Shown here in pieces: positions 10,909-22,800 of a stretch of 64,000 nt of DNA; position 1 is the stretch's first letter, and every line of letters starts with the position of its first letter. The stretch is from Trichosporon coremiiforme. Lineage: Eukaryota; Basidiomycota; Tremellomycetes; Trichosporonales; Trichosporonaceae. The DNA is taken from NCBI GenBank assembly GCA_039545355.1, contig BCJJ01000012.1:1319067-1383066 (forward strand), written 5' to 3'. Both the position numbers and the translations under genes were made by a program. The notes under the pieces were generated by a model. It was not told the origin of the DNA. It saw only the letters and a list, made by a program, of their open reading frames with translations, and searched no databases.

Positions 10909-13900
10909 ATGGGCAAAAAGAAGCTATCGTTGAAGCGTGAGTTGCAGGAGCGAAGCGACACAGCTATTAACATGGCCAGCCGTTCAACGTGGCTTTGCTA
11001 CGACGTCAATCCCGACCAAGAAGGCTAGAGCCAAAGAGGAACCAGTCGACGACGTCGATAACGGCAGTGCCCAGCAACAGGATTCGCTCAAAGCAGCGAC
11101 AGAGGATACCCCTGCATCTGAAGCCAAGACTCGAGAACAGGACAACAGTTGGGACAATGATGAGGCCGTCAACACGGCTGCCTACCAAGCCCTCATCGAG
11201 AGATTGCAGGAGAAGGGCGATAAGGAGTTTGCAAGGATAATCAAGGTTGTCCACCCACGCATGACCGTGCTGACGGGAGCAGTCGATAGAATTTGACAAG
11301 AGACTTTCGCATTCGTTCTCGCGCCTAGGCATCAACCAGCGAATCCAAGACGAGGTGTTCAGACTGGCGACCGAAGAGGACCCCATCGACCAGATCAAAC
11401 CTTTGGAATCTGCCCCAACCAGTGCTCTGGAGGACAAGGCTCTGCTACGACTTTTTGTTACCTACCGAGTTCTTTGCTCATTGGGATTCTCAGAGGATAG
11501 GATAGAAGAGTGTATCCTGAAGGGTCTTGGGGCTGGGGATGGCTGGGAGGAGGCGCTGGACTGGGTACGCAACAACTCCACTTCGTACGCTGATCCATCG
11601 AGATGTGGCTTCACATAACAGATCAAGAGGCTCAACAACTCTCATCGCACGAGGGACCGGAAGGTAAGGAGCGTCTTAGTGATCAATTCGCTTACTTTGA
11701 GATGTGGAGGCGGCCGATGCCCCGCTACTCGACTGCACACCTCCGCCCCCGCGCGCATCACCGCCAACGGACGAGCAGCCCTCGAGCCTTCCGGCATTAA
11801 CCACAGACGCGATCTCTTCTGAGACTACGGGGCCAACTTCGCTTTTCCAATCTCTTGACAGCGATGCTTCCGATTCTGCAGAGAGTTCTGATTCGGACGA
11901 GGATTTAGATCTCAATAGAGTCAACGAAGACTGGGCGAAGCTGAAGTTGGAGTTGGAGACTTTGAGAGCCGTGTCTGGTGCTTCCAAGGGGAAGGGCAAA
12001 AAGAACAAGGGCAGCCTTGCCATGGAAACACCAGAGATGCACAAAGTGCGAGGGAAAATGACAAAACTGGAGAAGGATTACATGTTCAGTCGCAAGGACG
12101 CCGGTGCGTGGCCCCTCTTCTTCTTTGCTAACATTCAGATGCTCTGTTTAAAGTGCTAAAGACCAAGCGTGACATGAGTTTGGTCGAGGCCAAACTTTTA
12201 CAAACGGCCTTGTATTCGCCGAGCACGTCTGCGAAGTCGACCGCAACCACGCCCCTCAACGCGGACAGTAATGCAAGCGACGAAGACGAAGAGGACAGCT
12301 TGTTTGGAAACATGCTGGACGAACCTGCCCCGGTTGACGAGACCACAACATCTGGTAACACGGTCATAAGTGTCCGATCCATGCCGATTCCAAAGCAGTA
12401 TTCCTTCACTGGGAATACACCCAAAGCCCTCCTGCAGGTAGCGATCAGAAAGCTCCCAAAGCCACCCGCTTTGTCCTATGCGCGACTGTCTGCAAACGCA
12501 CGGGTGGCTCGTGCTGGGCTGGAGATACGGTGGTCGCCTGAGAAGCGCAAGGTGTGGAGAATGGATGACCTTGCCTGCGACAGCCCTGAAGAGGCCGAGA
12601 ACTATGTCTCTACGTTGGCTTTGCATGGCATTGCCGCCACGGGTGACATTCATTGTAATTGGCGAGCTCTGCCTCCGGCTTACCGAGAGCTCTGGGAGGA
12701 ACTGGAGAAAGATCGGACGGACACGGAGATGAGAGGCAAGCGGAAGGTTTGGGAGACTGTCAAAGGCTTTGCCGATCGAAAGTTTGCTGTAACGGGCGGC
12801 GTTCAGGAGCGAAACTCGGGAACAGCGACCGAAACCGGGTCGGCAGGGGACTCGAACGATTCGTCTGCACAGGAAACGAGATCGGTTGAGCTGCAGAGTT
12901 CGTACAAGCGCCGCGTCGAAAGCTCGGCGTACCAACAGATGCTCAAAGCAAGGAACACCCTCCCTATCGCATCCTTCAAGGACGAGATCCTAAGGACAGT
13001 AGACCGCTCCCAGGTCTTGGTGTTCAGCGGAGAGACAGGCTGTGGAAAGTCGACGCAATTGCCGTCCTACATTCTCGAGAACGAACTGTCTCAAGGAAGA
13101 CCGTGCAAGATCATCGTGACCGAACCAAGGCGTATCAGTGCCATTTCGCTTGCTCAACGCGTCAGCGCCGAACTCGGCGATGCCCCCGGAGCCATGGGAT
13201 CCAAGTCGTCCCTCGTTGGGTACTCCATCCGCCTGGAGTCCAAAACCTCCTCCTCCACGCGCCTCACCTTTATGACCAACGGTATTGCATTGCGAATGCT
13301 CGAGAGCGGCACGACAATGGATGGAGTTACACATATCATCGTTGACGAGGTTCACGAACGCTCCATCGAATCGGACTTTCTTCTAATTGTCCTGAGAGAG
13401 CTGTTGAAAGTGCGGAAGGACATCAAGGTCGTTCTCATGTCGGCGACAGTTGATGCGGACAAGTTGTCATCTTACTTTGACAACTGTCCGTCCATGACGG
13501 TGCCCGGCCGAACCTTCCCCGTCAACGTCAACTACTTGGAGGACGCCGTGGAAGCCTGTGGTTGGCACATTGACGAGTCGTCTGCGTATGCCGTATGGGA
13601 TCGCAACAAGAAAGCCAACGCCAAGCAGCTGCAACGGGCAGAACAGGAGGATGACTCTTCCGGAGACGAGCAACCGAAGGATCCAACCAAGCTGCAATCA
13701 TCCCTGTACTCGGCTCGCACTGTGTCTACTGTCAATATGCTCGACTCCCGGAAGATTCCCTACGACCTGATCGTCCGTCTATTGGAGAGGATCTGCTTCG
13801 AGGATGACCAGCTCGCGCAATACTCGGCTGCCACGCTGGTCTTCATGCCGGGTTTGGCTGAGATACGGAAGCTCAACGATCTGCTTCAGTCGCACCCGAG

Positions 13901-15578
13901 GTTTGGGGCTTCAGGCGACTTTGTCATCTATCCCTTGCACTCGACTATCAGCTCCGAGGGTCAGAGCGCGGTATTCAACGTGCCCCCCAAGGGAACGCGG
14001 AAGATTGTGATTTGTGAGTCGAGAGCCGAGGACCAACTAATGCTCGCAGCAACCAATATTGCAGAGACGGGCGTCACCATTCCGGATATAACGTGCGTCA
14101 TAGATTCGGGCAAACAGCGAGAAATGCGATATGACGAGAAGCGCCAGCTCTCCAAACTCGTGGAGACGTACATTGCCCGCAGCAATGCCAAACAGCGACG
14201 TGGACGTGCCGGTCGAGTACAGGAGGGACTTGCTTTCCACCTGTTCACCAAGGCTCGTCATGACATGCAACTTGCCGAACACCCTATTCCGGAGATGCTT
14301 CGTTTGTCTCTTCAGGACCTCGCTTTGCGCATCAAGATTCTCAAGGTCAAGTTGGGCGATTCAATTGACGACGTGCTGGCGAAAGCGCTAGACCCGCCTT
14401 CGTCGACAAACGTTCAACGAGCTGTGCAGTCTTTGGTGGAGGTGAAGGCTATGACGCCTACGGAGGATATTACGCCGATGGGTCGCCTTCTCAGCAAGCT
14501 TCCTATGGAAGTTCACCTGGGCAAAATTCTGCTGCTTGCAGCCTTGTTCAGGTGCCTCGATCCCGCGCTCACGATTGTGGCGACCCTCAATTCCAAGTCA
14601 CCCTTCATTACACCCTTTGGGTTTGAAGCTCAGGCGGAAGCTGCAAAGAAGAGCTTTGTGGTCGGGAACAGCGACTTTTTAACGATCGTAAACGTGTTTG
14701 ATAGCTGGCGGCGTGCTGCCGACAACCGCACATTTGTCAGGACGTTTTGCCGGCGCAATTACTTGTCCCACTCCAACCTGCAACAGATCGAAGAGCTGCG
14801 ACAGCAGCTTTTGGCGTGAGTACGAAAATGAGTTTGGTCGCTAACGAGATAGCAATCTCATTGATTCTGGCTTTGTAAGCGCGAGCGAAAGTGAGAGGAA
14901 GGCCATCGCGAGGTTCGTGAACAAATATGGGATGATTCTAATTGCAAGGGCCAGATACAGTCGCGGATTCAACACCACCTTTGCGCCGGTGCCTTCGGAG
15001 TTGAACGTCAACGCCAACAACACAGAAGTCCTGGAAGCAGCATTGGCCTCTGGTCTGTATCCGAAAGTACTCTCTTTGGATGCAGCGGGCGGTCTCCGCA
15101 CTTTGACGAACCAGCAACCGGTTTCTTTCGTGAGTTCACGCCTGTCTCTGCTCTGACAATCAGCACCCAAGCTCGGTCAACTTTAGAGCTCCCAGGTCCG
15201 CGTTTGACACCAGCTTCCTCGTCTACTTTACTCTCATGCAGTCCAGAAAGCTTTACGCATGGGAGACGGGACCCCTTGACGACAGGGCTATTGCTCTCCT
15301 CTGCGGAGATCTGATCGAAGTCAAGGTACGAGATTAGACGACTGTGCTGACAGCAGCTTGCATCGTCATCGCTTCAAATCGATCGTCGGTTGCGTTTCCG
15401 AATGGAGCCCAAGGCAGCACTTGCTCTTAAGTTGATGAGGGAGCGGTTCTCAGCGGTGCTCGCGTCACGCATGCGACAGAAGCCACTCTCTGAACGTCAA
15501 GCGGAATGGTTTGAGCTTGGCCTGCGTTGCATCATGACAGAGGAGTTTGCCGAAGGGCAAAGGGTCATAGTCGTGTAG
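10909..15578 (+). CDS. DExH-box RNA helicase of the DHX29/YLR419W type
   Basis: The start (ATG 10909) follows ACCACC and leads to a 28-nt first exon; intron 10937-10979 then restores RGFATTSIPTKK, a conserved N-terminal motif of this family. A UBA/RWD-type region follows (EEALDWMWLHI), then a double-stranded-RNA-binding-like region and the helicase core: GETGCGKST (motif I), DEVHERS (II), MSATVD (III), STNIAETGVTIPD (V) and QRRGRAGRV (VI). HA2 and OB domains end at 15578. At least nine introns are present; one, 14014-14049, is 36 nt and free of stops, and its removal is needed to form motif V. The mammalian relative DHX29 assists scanning on structured 5' leaders; this role is inferred. The stop is 15 bp from the YPI1 stop. 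Confidence 0.88.
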
Positions 15579-15593
15579 ATTACATATACATGG

Positions 15594-16161
15594 TTACTTT
15601 GGCTGCACATCATACTTGTTCCTCTGGGATTTGTGCTGGTGCTTGGGTTTGCGACGCACTTTGTTAGTGGGTCTGCGGTCAGCAAACGTCGATGCGCAGT
15701 ATCACCTTGCGCTGCCGTCTCCCGCACCACCATCTGATGAGGAGTCAGATGCTTCTTCCTCCACATGAGCCCCACCGGATGGTGGGTGCTTTGTAGAGTT
15801 GCTGGAGCCATGGCAGCAAGCGTCCTCATCCTCGTCAGACGAGTCCGACTCGGATGATGACTCGTCAAACTTTCGGGGCTTGTGGTAAATACAGCAAACT
15901 ATCATGTCAGTTGTAACAAAGGGCAGACTTACTCTTCGACTTTTTCTTGCCCATGCCTTCGTTGTCAATGGTCTCGGAAGACCAGGCGACGTGATTTCGC
16001 CGGACGGGACCACCACGGAGGCGGAGCACACCTATCGACGATGGGGTGCCCTCGCGGCTGTCCGAGGCAGACTCGGCTCCAGAGGCGCTTGAGTCATTGA
16101 CTGTCAGAGTGCTGGACCCATGGCCCGCTGCACGAGGTTGTTGCGGTGCAGATTCAGTCAT
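15594..16161 (-). CDS. YPI1: Type 1 protein phosphatase regulator (PPP1R11/inhibitor-3 family)
   Basis: Binds and regulates the Glc7/PP1 catalytic subunit. It begins MTESAPQQPR. The central block GVLRLRGGPVRRNHVAW, followed by ETIDNEGMGKKKSK and ICCIYHKPRKFDES (joined across an intron), is the family signature; NHVAW is the PP1-docking RVxF-like motif. An acidic DSSDEDEDACCH stretch and a basic C-terminus ending NKYDVQPK, reached by a second intron, complete the protein at about 140 residues. It lies tail to tail with the helicase gene and head to head with HEM2 (131-bp shared upstream region). Confidence 0.92.
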
Positions 16162-16292
16162 GGTTGAGTGAGTGATGGAGAGATGATCGAAGGCGGAGGC
16201 AAAGTCATATACTCCACCTTCGGCTGAGGCCGGTGCCGGAACCCTGCTTATTAGTCAAACGTCCCGCTTTAGTTTCTTTACAACTGTTCGCC

Positions 16293-17478
16293 ATGTCGAA
16301 GACAGTGGGTACTTTGGGCGAAAGATCACTGACCTCACAGTTCAAAGCTCCCCAGCTCGAGATTTCGTAGGTCACAACGCATGCAGAAATTGACGCCAGG
16401 TCGGTGCTTCACGGCGGGTACCACCACCCTCTCGCTCGCAAGTACCAGAACCAGGGACGAAACGTTACAAAGGATATGTTCATGTACCCCATCTTCATTT
16501 CCGATGACCCGGATGCCGAGGAAGTCATCTCTTCTCTCCCTGGTCAAAAGCGATGGGGTGTCAACAAGCTCGAGGGATTCCTTGGGCCACTCGTCAAGAA
16601 GGGTCTGAAGAGCGTTATCCTTTTCGGTGTCCCCATGAAGATGAAGAAGGTTGGCAGCCTGTCTATATCTGCTGACATCAGGACGAGTGCGGTACCATTG
16701 CCGACACTGATGACACTCCAGTTGTCCTCGCTCTCAAGAAGCTCACAGAGCTCTTCCCCAAGCTTTTCCTGGCGTGTGACGTTTGCCTCTGCGAATACAC
16801 GTCCCATGGTCACTGCGGCATCATGTCTCCGCTCCCGAACCCTGTTCACTCCGACCAGCCAACTTTGGACGCCGAGGCTTCTGCCCAGCGCATCGCTGAG
16901 GTCGCCCTGGCTTATGCTAAGGCCGGCGCACACTGCGTCGCTCCCAGCGACATGATGGACGGTCGCATTCGCGCCATCAAGGCGGCCCTCATGGAGAATG
17001 GCTACGGAAATCGTGTCACCCTGATGTCGTACTCTGCCAAGTTTGCGAGCAGCCTCTACGGTCCGTTCCGCGAGGCCGCGGGAAGCGCTCCGTCATCTGG
17101 CAACCGCAAGTGCTACCAGCTGCCCCCTAACGCTCGCGGCCTGGCCCGTCGTGCCATTGTGAGTTTTGAGGAGATTTCGTCTAACAGTATCAGAAGCGCG
17201 ACGCCGCCGAGGGAGCCGACATTCTGATGGTCAAGCCGACGCTCCCCTACCTGGACATCGTCTCGGACTGTGCCCAGCTTGAGCCTGACCACCCTGTTGC
17301 TGTCTATCAAGTGTCAGGCGAGTACGCTATGATCGTTGCCGGCGCCGAGAAGGGCATCTATGACCTCAAGCAGATGGCTTTTGAGACCGTCGAATCGTTC
17401 GTTCGTGCAGGCGCGTCCATCATTCTTTCTTACTTCACCCCCGACTTCCTCACCTGGCTCGATGAGCCTGAGAACTAG
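16293..17478 (+). CDS. HEM2: Delta-aminolevulinic acid dehydratase (porphobilinogen synthase)
   Basis: Second step of haem synthesis: condenses two 5-aminolevulinates to porphobilinogen in the cytosol. The first coding exons are tiny (16293-16304, 12 nt; 16341-16366, 26 nt) and lead to [16 protein letters not shown]. Zinc-site cysteines are in [15 protein letters not shown]. The Schiff-base lysines lie in [15 protein letters not shown] and [15 protein letters not shown]. Two later introns (after KMKK and before [12 protein letters not shown]) complete the model, ending EPEN. The stop is 21 bp from the stop of the convergent pyridoxal kinase gene. PLP made by that kinase is the cofactor of the preceding enzyme of the pathway, 5-aminolevulinate synthase; any functional link is inference. 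Confidence 0.96.
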
Positions 17479-17499
17479 CTGTTCATGAATGCATGCGTG

Positions 17500-18758
17500 T
17501 CATCTCCGTATCAGCTCCCAGTCAATCTTGGTGCCTGGCCAACTCCTTCCGCCGTCGAGCAGCAGGCGTCTTTCTGGCACTACTCGCATTTCTCGGATGC
17601 GCATGCGTTTCGCCTTCCGCTTAGGATCCGCGGGGTTCAACGGCACAGCGTTGTCCAGCTCGGTATCGGACGGGATGACGGATTCGTAACTGTCGTCTTT
17701 CAACGGTCTCGGGGTGGTAGACCCTGACACGGACAAGGAGTACAGATGGGTCTTGAGAAGGACCTGTTGAACACCGAGGAGTGCTTTGGAGACAGCGTGC
17801 ACCAGGGGCGTGTGACTAGGAGCTTCCTCTGGGTTCTTGTAGTGCCCTAACGTGAGAGCCGAGAACAGGTCTCCGACGCCCGAGAAATATCCGCGGATCG
17901 TTGGAAGGGCAAACGCGAACGTTTCGATGCGACCGTCGGTGCACGAGCTGGCGAAACAGACCAGGACATCCTCACCAGGAGACGCAGTGTCGACTGCATC
18001 GTACCAAGGCGGTTGAGTCTCGGGCAAAAGCGCTGTGTACGATTCCGGGGGCGGAGGGACACCCATAGATGCGACGAGGCCCCCTGGTAGGGGGACCGAG
18101 GAAATTACAACGTGCGGGACACCGTCTCGCAAGTGAAGAGTCCGAAGAGCGTCATGCAACGTCTCGAGTGAGGAAATTTTCACGCCAGACAGCAATCTTT
18201 GGAGTCAACAAGAGGATTCCATCGGACTCACTGCGCCTCGAACTGATTCGGTGTTATTATCGTGGCCATCTTCAGCATATCCTGGTAGACTGGCACAACA
18301 TCGGGGCTGACATACAAACCCGTCCCGATGTCACCCATCACAGCTGAAATCAGCGTGCTACTCCCACGCACTTACGGTCCAGCAGATAAATTAGGTCCCC
18401 TCTCTTATTCTTCATCCTCTGCACTTGCGCGCTCACGGCCGCCAGCGCCTCGGCCCCGGGGATGTATCCGGTAAGCAGGCGAGCATAATTGACCAAGCCA
18501 TTGGTCCAGAGTCCTTCGAAGATGGCATTCAACTGCGCTGCAGTGACTTTGTAGCCGTTGGTGTGACCGTATCCCGTGTGGTTCGAAAACTGCACGGTGT
18601 TGATGACATCAACGTCGTAACCGAGAATCTGCAGCGGAAATGTCGCTGCACGGTTACCTGCCGAGTCAGTTTACCAGCGGAATAGAGTCCTCACCGACAT
18701 AGCCAGACACAACGTGAGATTGCACGGACAGCAAACGTGTGGGATCTGCTGCGGGCAT
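17500..18758 (-). CDS. BUD16: Pyridoxal kinase
   Basis: Phosphorylates pyridoxal, pyridoxine and pyridoxamine to make or salvage PLP. Exon 1 (ATG 18758) encodes RLLSVQSHVVSGYVGNRAA, the ribokinase-fold N-terminus; next come VQFSNHTGYGH, GYIPGA, PVMGDIGTGLYV and ITPNQFEAQ across introns of about 35 nt. The anion-hole motif is SGVGDLFSALTLGHY, with Val where Thr is usual (GTGD). Loss of the yeast gene affects bud-site selection, hence the symbol. The C-terminal RMRIREMRVVPERRLLLDGG region fits the family. Confidence 0.92.
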
Positions 18759-19840
18759 GTCGCGACGGTGTAATGGGAAGAGGGGAGCGGAGCAAAAGTC
18801 GGAGTGCGGTTACGGCTATCCACTACTAACTCGTATCTCGGGTGCATGGAGTCATTCAGGTGTGGACACCCAGGCTGCAGGGCGCAAGGGGCTCAACGTT
18901 CAGCGGCGGACGCCGAAAATGACACGGTATTTGGCGACAGCAATCGCGGCAAGGCAGTCGCGTTGAAGACTGCCCCGACGAGCGACCGCGTCCTGCTTGT
19001 CCTGCTACAGGCGCGCCGGCAAAGGGGACCCCTTTGCATGGCTGATGATCGTCCATTGCGTCTGGAGAGCACAGAGCTGGGTGGAAGGGGCACCCAGGCA
19101 CGCTATGTCGGAAATGGTGGCTACCTGCAGCCTCGACTACAGGCAGTCAAAGCAGCCAGTCGTGCTAGCCAGTCATCATTGAGTCACCCGAAAGCCCTCC
19201 GTCCGTGACGTAGACCGGCGTCCAACTGAGTGCAAGACAGAATGCACCCGCATATCAACGGACGCTTCTTGGTCGCACGGTCGTTTCCTCATCCTCATCT
19301 CGCATAATAAGGAATAATCAGGGTCGAGCTGTCAAATGTGGTTGGATTTTTGGTCGTCTGTAAATTTGATCCCGTGAGAGCCCGCTGCCCCCCCTCGTGC
19401 CCCTCCCATCGCCCGCCCCTCTCCGGCCCCCTCGCAGGATGACCATACCGTGCCCTCTTCCTCTTTCTCTTCATCGACAACCCAGGACACTCATCCCAGT
19501 GTCCGGATTTGTTACTTCTCATCCCCCGATCCTCCCCCCAAAATCGGCTGGTGCAGTCTCCATCGACAATTGAGACTTGCTGTCGACGATAAGTCCGCCT
19601 TTCGACTCAAAAAGTTTGTCTTCCCCATACTCTTTTGTGGACCGACAAACCCTTGCTCGCCATCTGGTCGATACATTCAGCCAGCGTAGCAATAGACCCA
19701 ACGCTTCTGTGTCTCGCGCCGAATTCTATCCGACCTCGGTTGTGTTGGAATTCTCGACCGATTGCCCATATCCTCTCGCGTAATCTTCTCTACCCCCCCC
19801 CCCCTTGGTTTTCAGCGCCGGTCCCTCGACCCCCACGCAA
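18759..19840. other. Intergenic region with long eIF4G leader/promoter
   Basis: No gene supported. Positions 19380-19440 are pyrimidine/GC-rich on the plus strand, and a run of 12 C (19793-19804) precedes TTGGTTTTCAG just upstream of the eIF4G start. The TTTTCAG could be the 3' splice site of a leader intron. Several short upstream ORFs exist, but none is persuasive as a gene. Confidence 0.5.
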
Positions 19841-22800
19841 ATGAGCAAACCCTCATCGAGTTCCGACAAAGCTCCTAGCCAAGCCTCTGCCAACGCGTCT
19901 GCCTGGTCCCGGGGTCCCCCCGCTTCCAATCCTTCCTCAAACGTGGCTTCCAGCTCCCCTTCACCGTCCAATGACGCTTCCGGTTCCAACCCCGTCGCCA
20001 TCGGCAAGAAGGGTAGTTTGATGGTTGGCGGCAACAGTGACGTGCCCAAAGGTCAGCCCCATCGCCTCCAAAACACTGACAACGCAGGCAACCTGGCTTT
20101 CGGCACCGTCGACTCTCCCAACCCCCTTTTGTCTTCGTCCCCCGCGGCGCCGTCTACTACGGGTGGCCACCTCGCGGATGCTGTCAAGTCTTTTGGCTCG
20201 ATCGACGCGGAGACGACCGCCACGGGATCTTCAATGATCCGCCCTCCCCGAAGGACTAGTGGCTCCACCCCCGCTGACGCTCCCGCTGCTGCTCGCAAGA
20301 AGCTAGACGTGCACTCGCTGTTTGCAGGAAAGCCCCAGCAGACTGGCTCTGGCTCGTCAATGTCGCCCCCTCCTCAGCAGGGCTCACCCGCCGCTCACGA
20401 TCGTCGTCAATCACTTGGCCAGAGCTCTTTCCCGTCCAACGGCATGCCTTACCAGCAGATGCCGGGGCAGCCCCATCTTCGCCCTCCTCAGGGCATGCAG
20501 GGCCAGCCTCGCTCGCCTGTGATGGGAGGGCAGCCGCAGTTCAACCCCCAGCAGGGCTTCCGTGTTCCCCAGAACCAGCAGCAGGCGGTCCGTCCTGGTA
20601 ATGGTCCTATGGGTGTGCCCCGTCCTATGATGGGGCAGCAAATGCCGTATGGCATGCCCTACAACCAATCGCCCGGTGGTTACCAGATGATGCACCCCCA
20701 AGGAAACTACTACGTGAGTGAGCTGACTGCACCAGTCACTGACCCGTCTCAGTATGGTGTTTCTTACGAGCAGAACCAATACGGCATGCCCCAGCAGTGG
20801 GTGCAGCATTCCAACATGCCGCTGTCTCCCCGCTCCGCGCAGGCCCAACTGGGACAGCCCTCCCCGGCTCCTCCGAATGCCCAGCTTCCTGGCAGTGCGA
20901 GCGGCAGCCCTATGCCTACTCCTCCCAGCCGTCCCCAGAGCCTGGTGGGCGGGCAGTCCACTTCCTCGCCCATGCCCACGACCCCGTCCCGTCCTCTTCA
21001 GCCTGGAACACCTTTCACTCCTCAGGCTCCCACTCCTCAGACTCCTGGACTCTCCCCTGGCGCTGCGGCCTTCACCCCTCGTCCCAAGCAGGTGATCAAG
21101 ATCGCACGACCGGATGGAACCCCCGTCAATCTTTCAGAAGAGGCGGCTGCAGCCAAGGGTCCCACGACCAGCAGCACTCCGGAGACTCCTGAGGAGCCCC
21201 CGAAGAAAAAGATGCCCACCCTCCCTGTTTTGGTCCGCATGGAGTCTGAAGAGCAGAAGAAGGCCCGCCTCGCTGAAGAGGAGAAGCTGAAGAAGATCAA
21301 GGAGCAGGAAGAGAAGGAGGAGGCCGAGCGCAAAGAGCGCAGAGAGCGTCGGGAGAAGGAAGCTGCTGAGGCCGCTGCTGCTGAGGCTGCCAAGGAGGAG
21401 GCTGCCAAGGAGGAGGCTGCTGCTGCCAAGGAGCCCGAGGTCGCCGAAAAGCCCATTGCAGCCGAGGAGAAGCCGGCGCTCACCGACAAGGAAAAGCAGG
21501 ATGAGCTCCGCCGCAGCCTCATGACCCCTACAGCGTCTGTCGTTTCCTCGCCTCTTGCTTCCCCTGCACTCGCCGCTGCTGGTCTGCCTGCCAAGCCCTT
21601 GTCGGCGCTCAACCCCGCCTCCGGCTCGCGTCGCCCTACTCCGAGCTCGCTCGATATCAAGAACACACCGTCAGCGCTTTCTTCCGCCAGACCTATCGAG
21701 AACCTGGGTTCCGTCGAATACCCGGCGTCGGTGAAGCCGCAGAGCGCCGAGCTCAACGCCAAGAGTGAGCCTGGCAAGTTCCGCTACGACCGCGACTTCC
21801 TGATGCAGTTCATGGAGATCTGCAAGGACAAGCCCGACAGCCTCCCGAACCTCGAGGAGATTGGTCTCGAGGCGGACACCTCGAGCGGCTTTGGTCAGTC
21901 TCGCCGTGGCAACCGTGGACCTATGGGATCCTCCAGCCGCACCGCTCCCGGGCTCGGGATGCCCATGGGCAGCGGGCGTCCTTTCACTGGCAACCCCATG
22001 GGGTCGTTTGGCTACTCTGGACGTCAGGGTAGCAGCGGTGGCATGCCTCGCCCCCGCAGCGGCCCGTCTGGTGGCATGCACATGTCGAGGCCGCCCCGCG
22101 GCAGCAGCGGTCGTGGACATCCCAGGAAGCCTCAGAATGAGCCCGAGGTTGCCCCTCTTCAGGTCTCCGCCAATGCGTGGGTCAATGCTCGCTCTGCTGG
22201 CTCGGATGAAAAGTCGCCCGTTTTCATCGAGCGCAAGGTCAAGGCTCTGCTCAACAAGCTTACGGAGGAGAAGTTTGACTCGATCTCGAAACAGATCCTG
22301 GAGTGGGCCAACAAGTCTCGCGAGGAGACTGACGGCATGACCCTCAAGCTTGTCATCAAGCTCGTCTTTGAAAAGTCGACCGACGAGGCCCATTGGTCCG
22401 CCATGTACGCCAAGCTTTGTCGTCTTCTTCTGGATCAGCTCGACCCTGCGGTCACCGAGGTCATCGATGGCAAGTCCGTGTCGGGTGGTAGTCTGTTCAG
22501 AAAGTATCTTCTGGGTCGTTGCCAGGCCGACTTCGAGGCTGGCTGGAAGGCGCGCGAGGAGGCTGCTCTTGCGGCCATGTCGACCACCGAGGCCGACAAG
22601 CAGGCGGCAGCCCAGTCTAACGAGGGCGACGCCCCTCTCATGAGCGACGAGTACTACGCTCTGCAGAAAGCCAAGCGTCGTGGTCTAGGCCTTGTTCAGC
22701 TCATCGGAGAGCTGTACAAGCTGGAAATGCTGTCCAGGGGTGTCATTCGCGAGTGTCTGGTCCGTTTGTTGGGCAATGTTGAAAAGCCGGACGAGGAAGA

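Noticed and set aside
18804..19208. 134-codon ORF upstream of eIF4G
   Set aside because: No recognisable product; overlaps ORFs in other frames and lies in the promoter/leader region.
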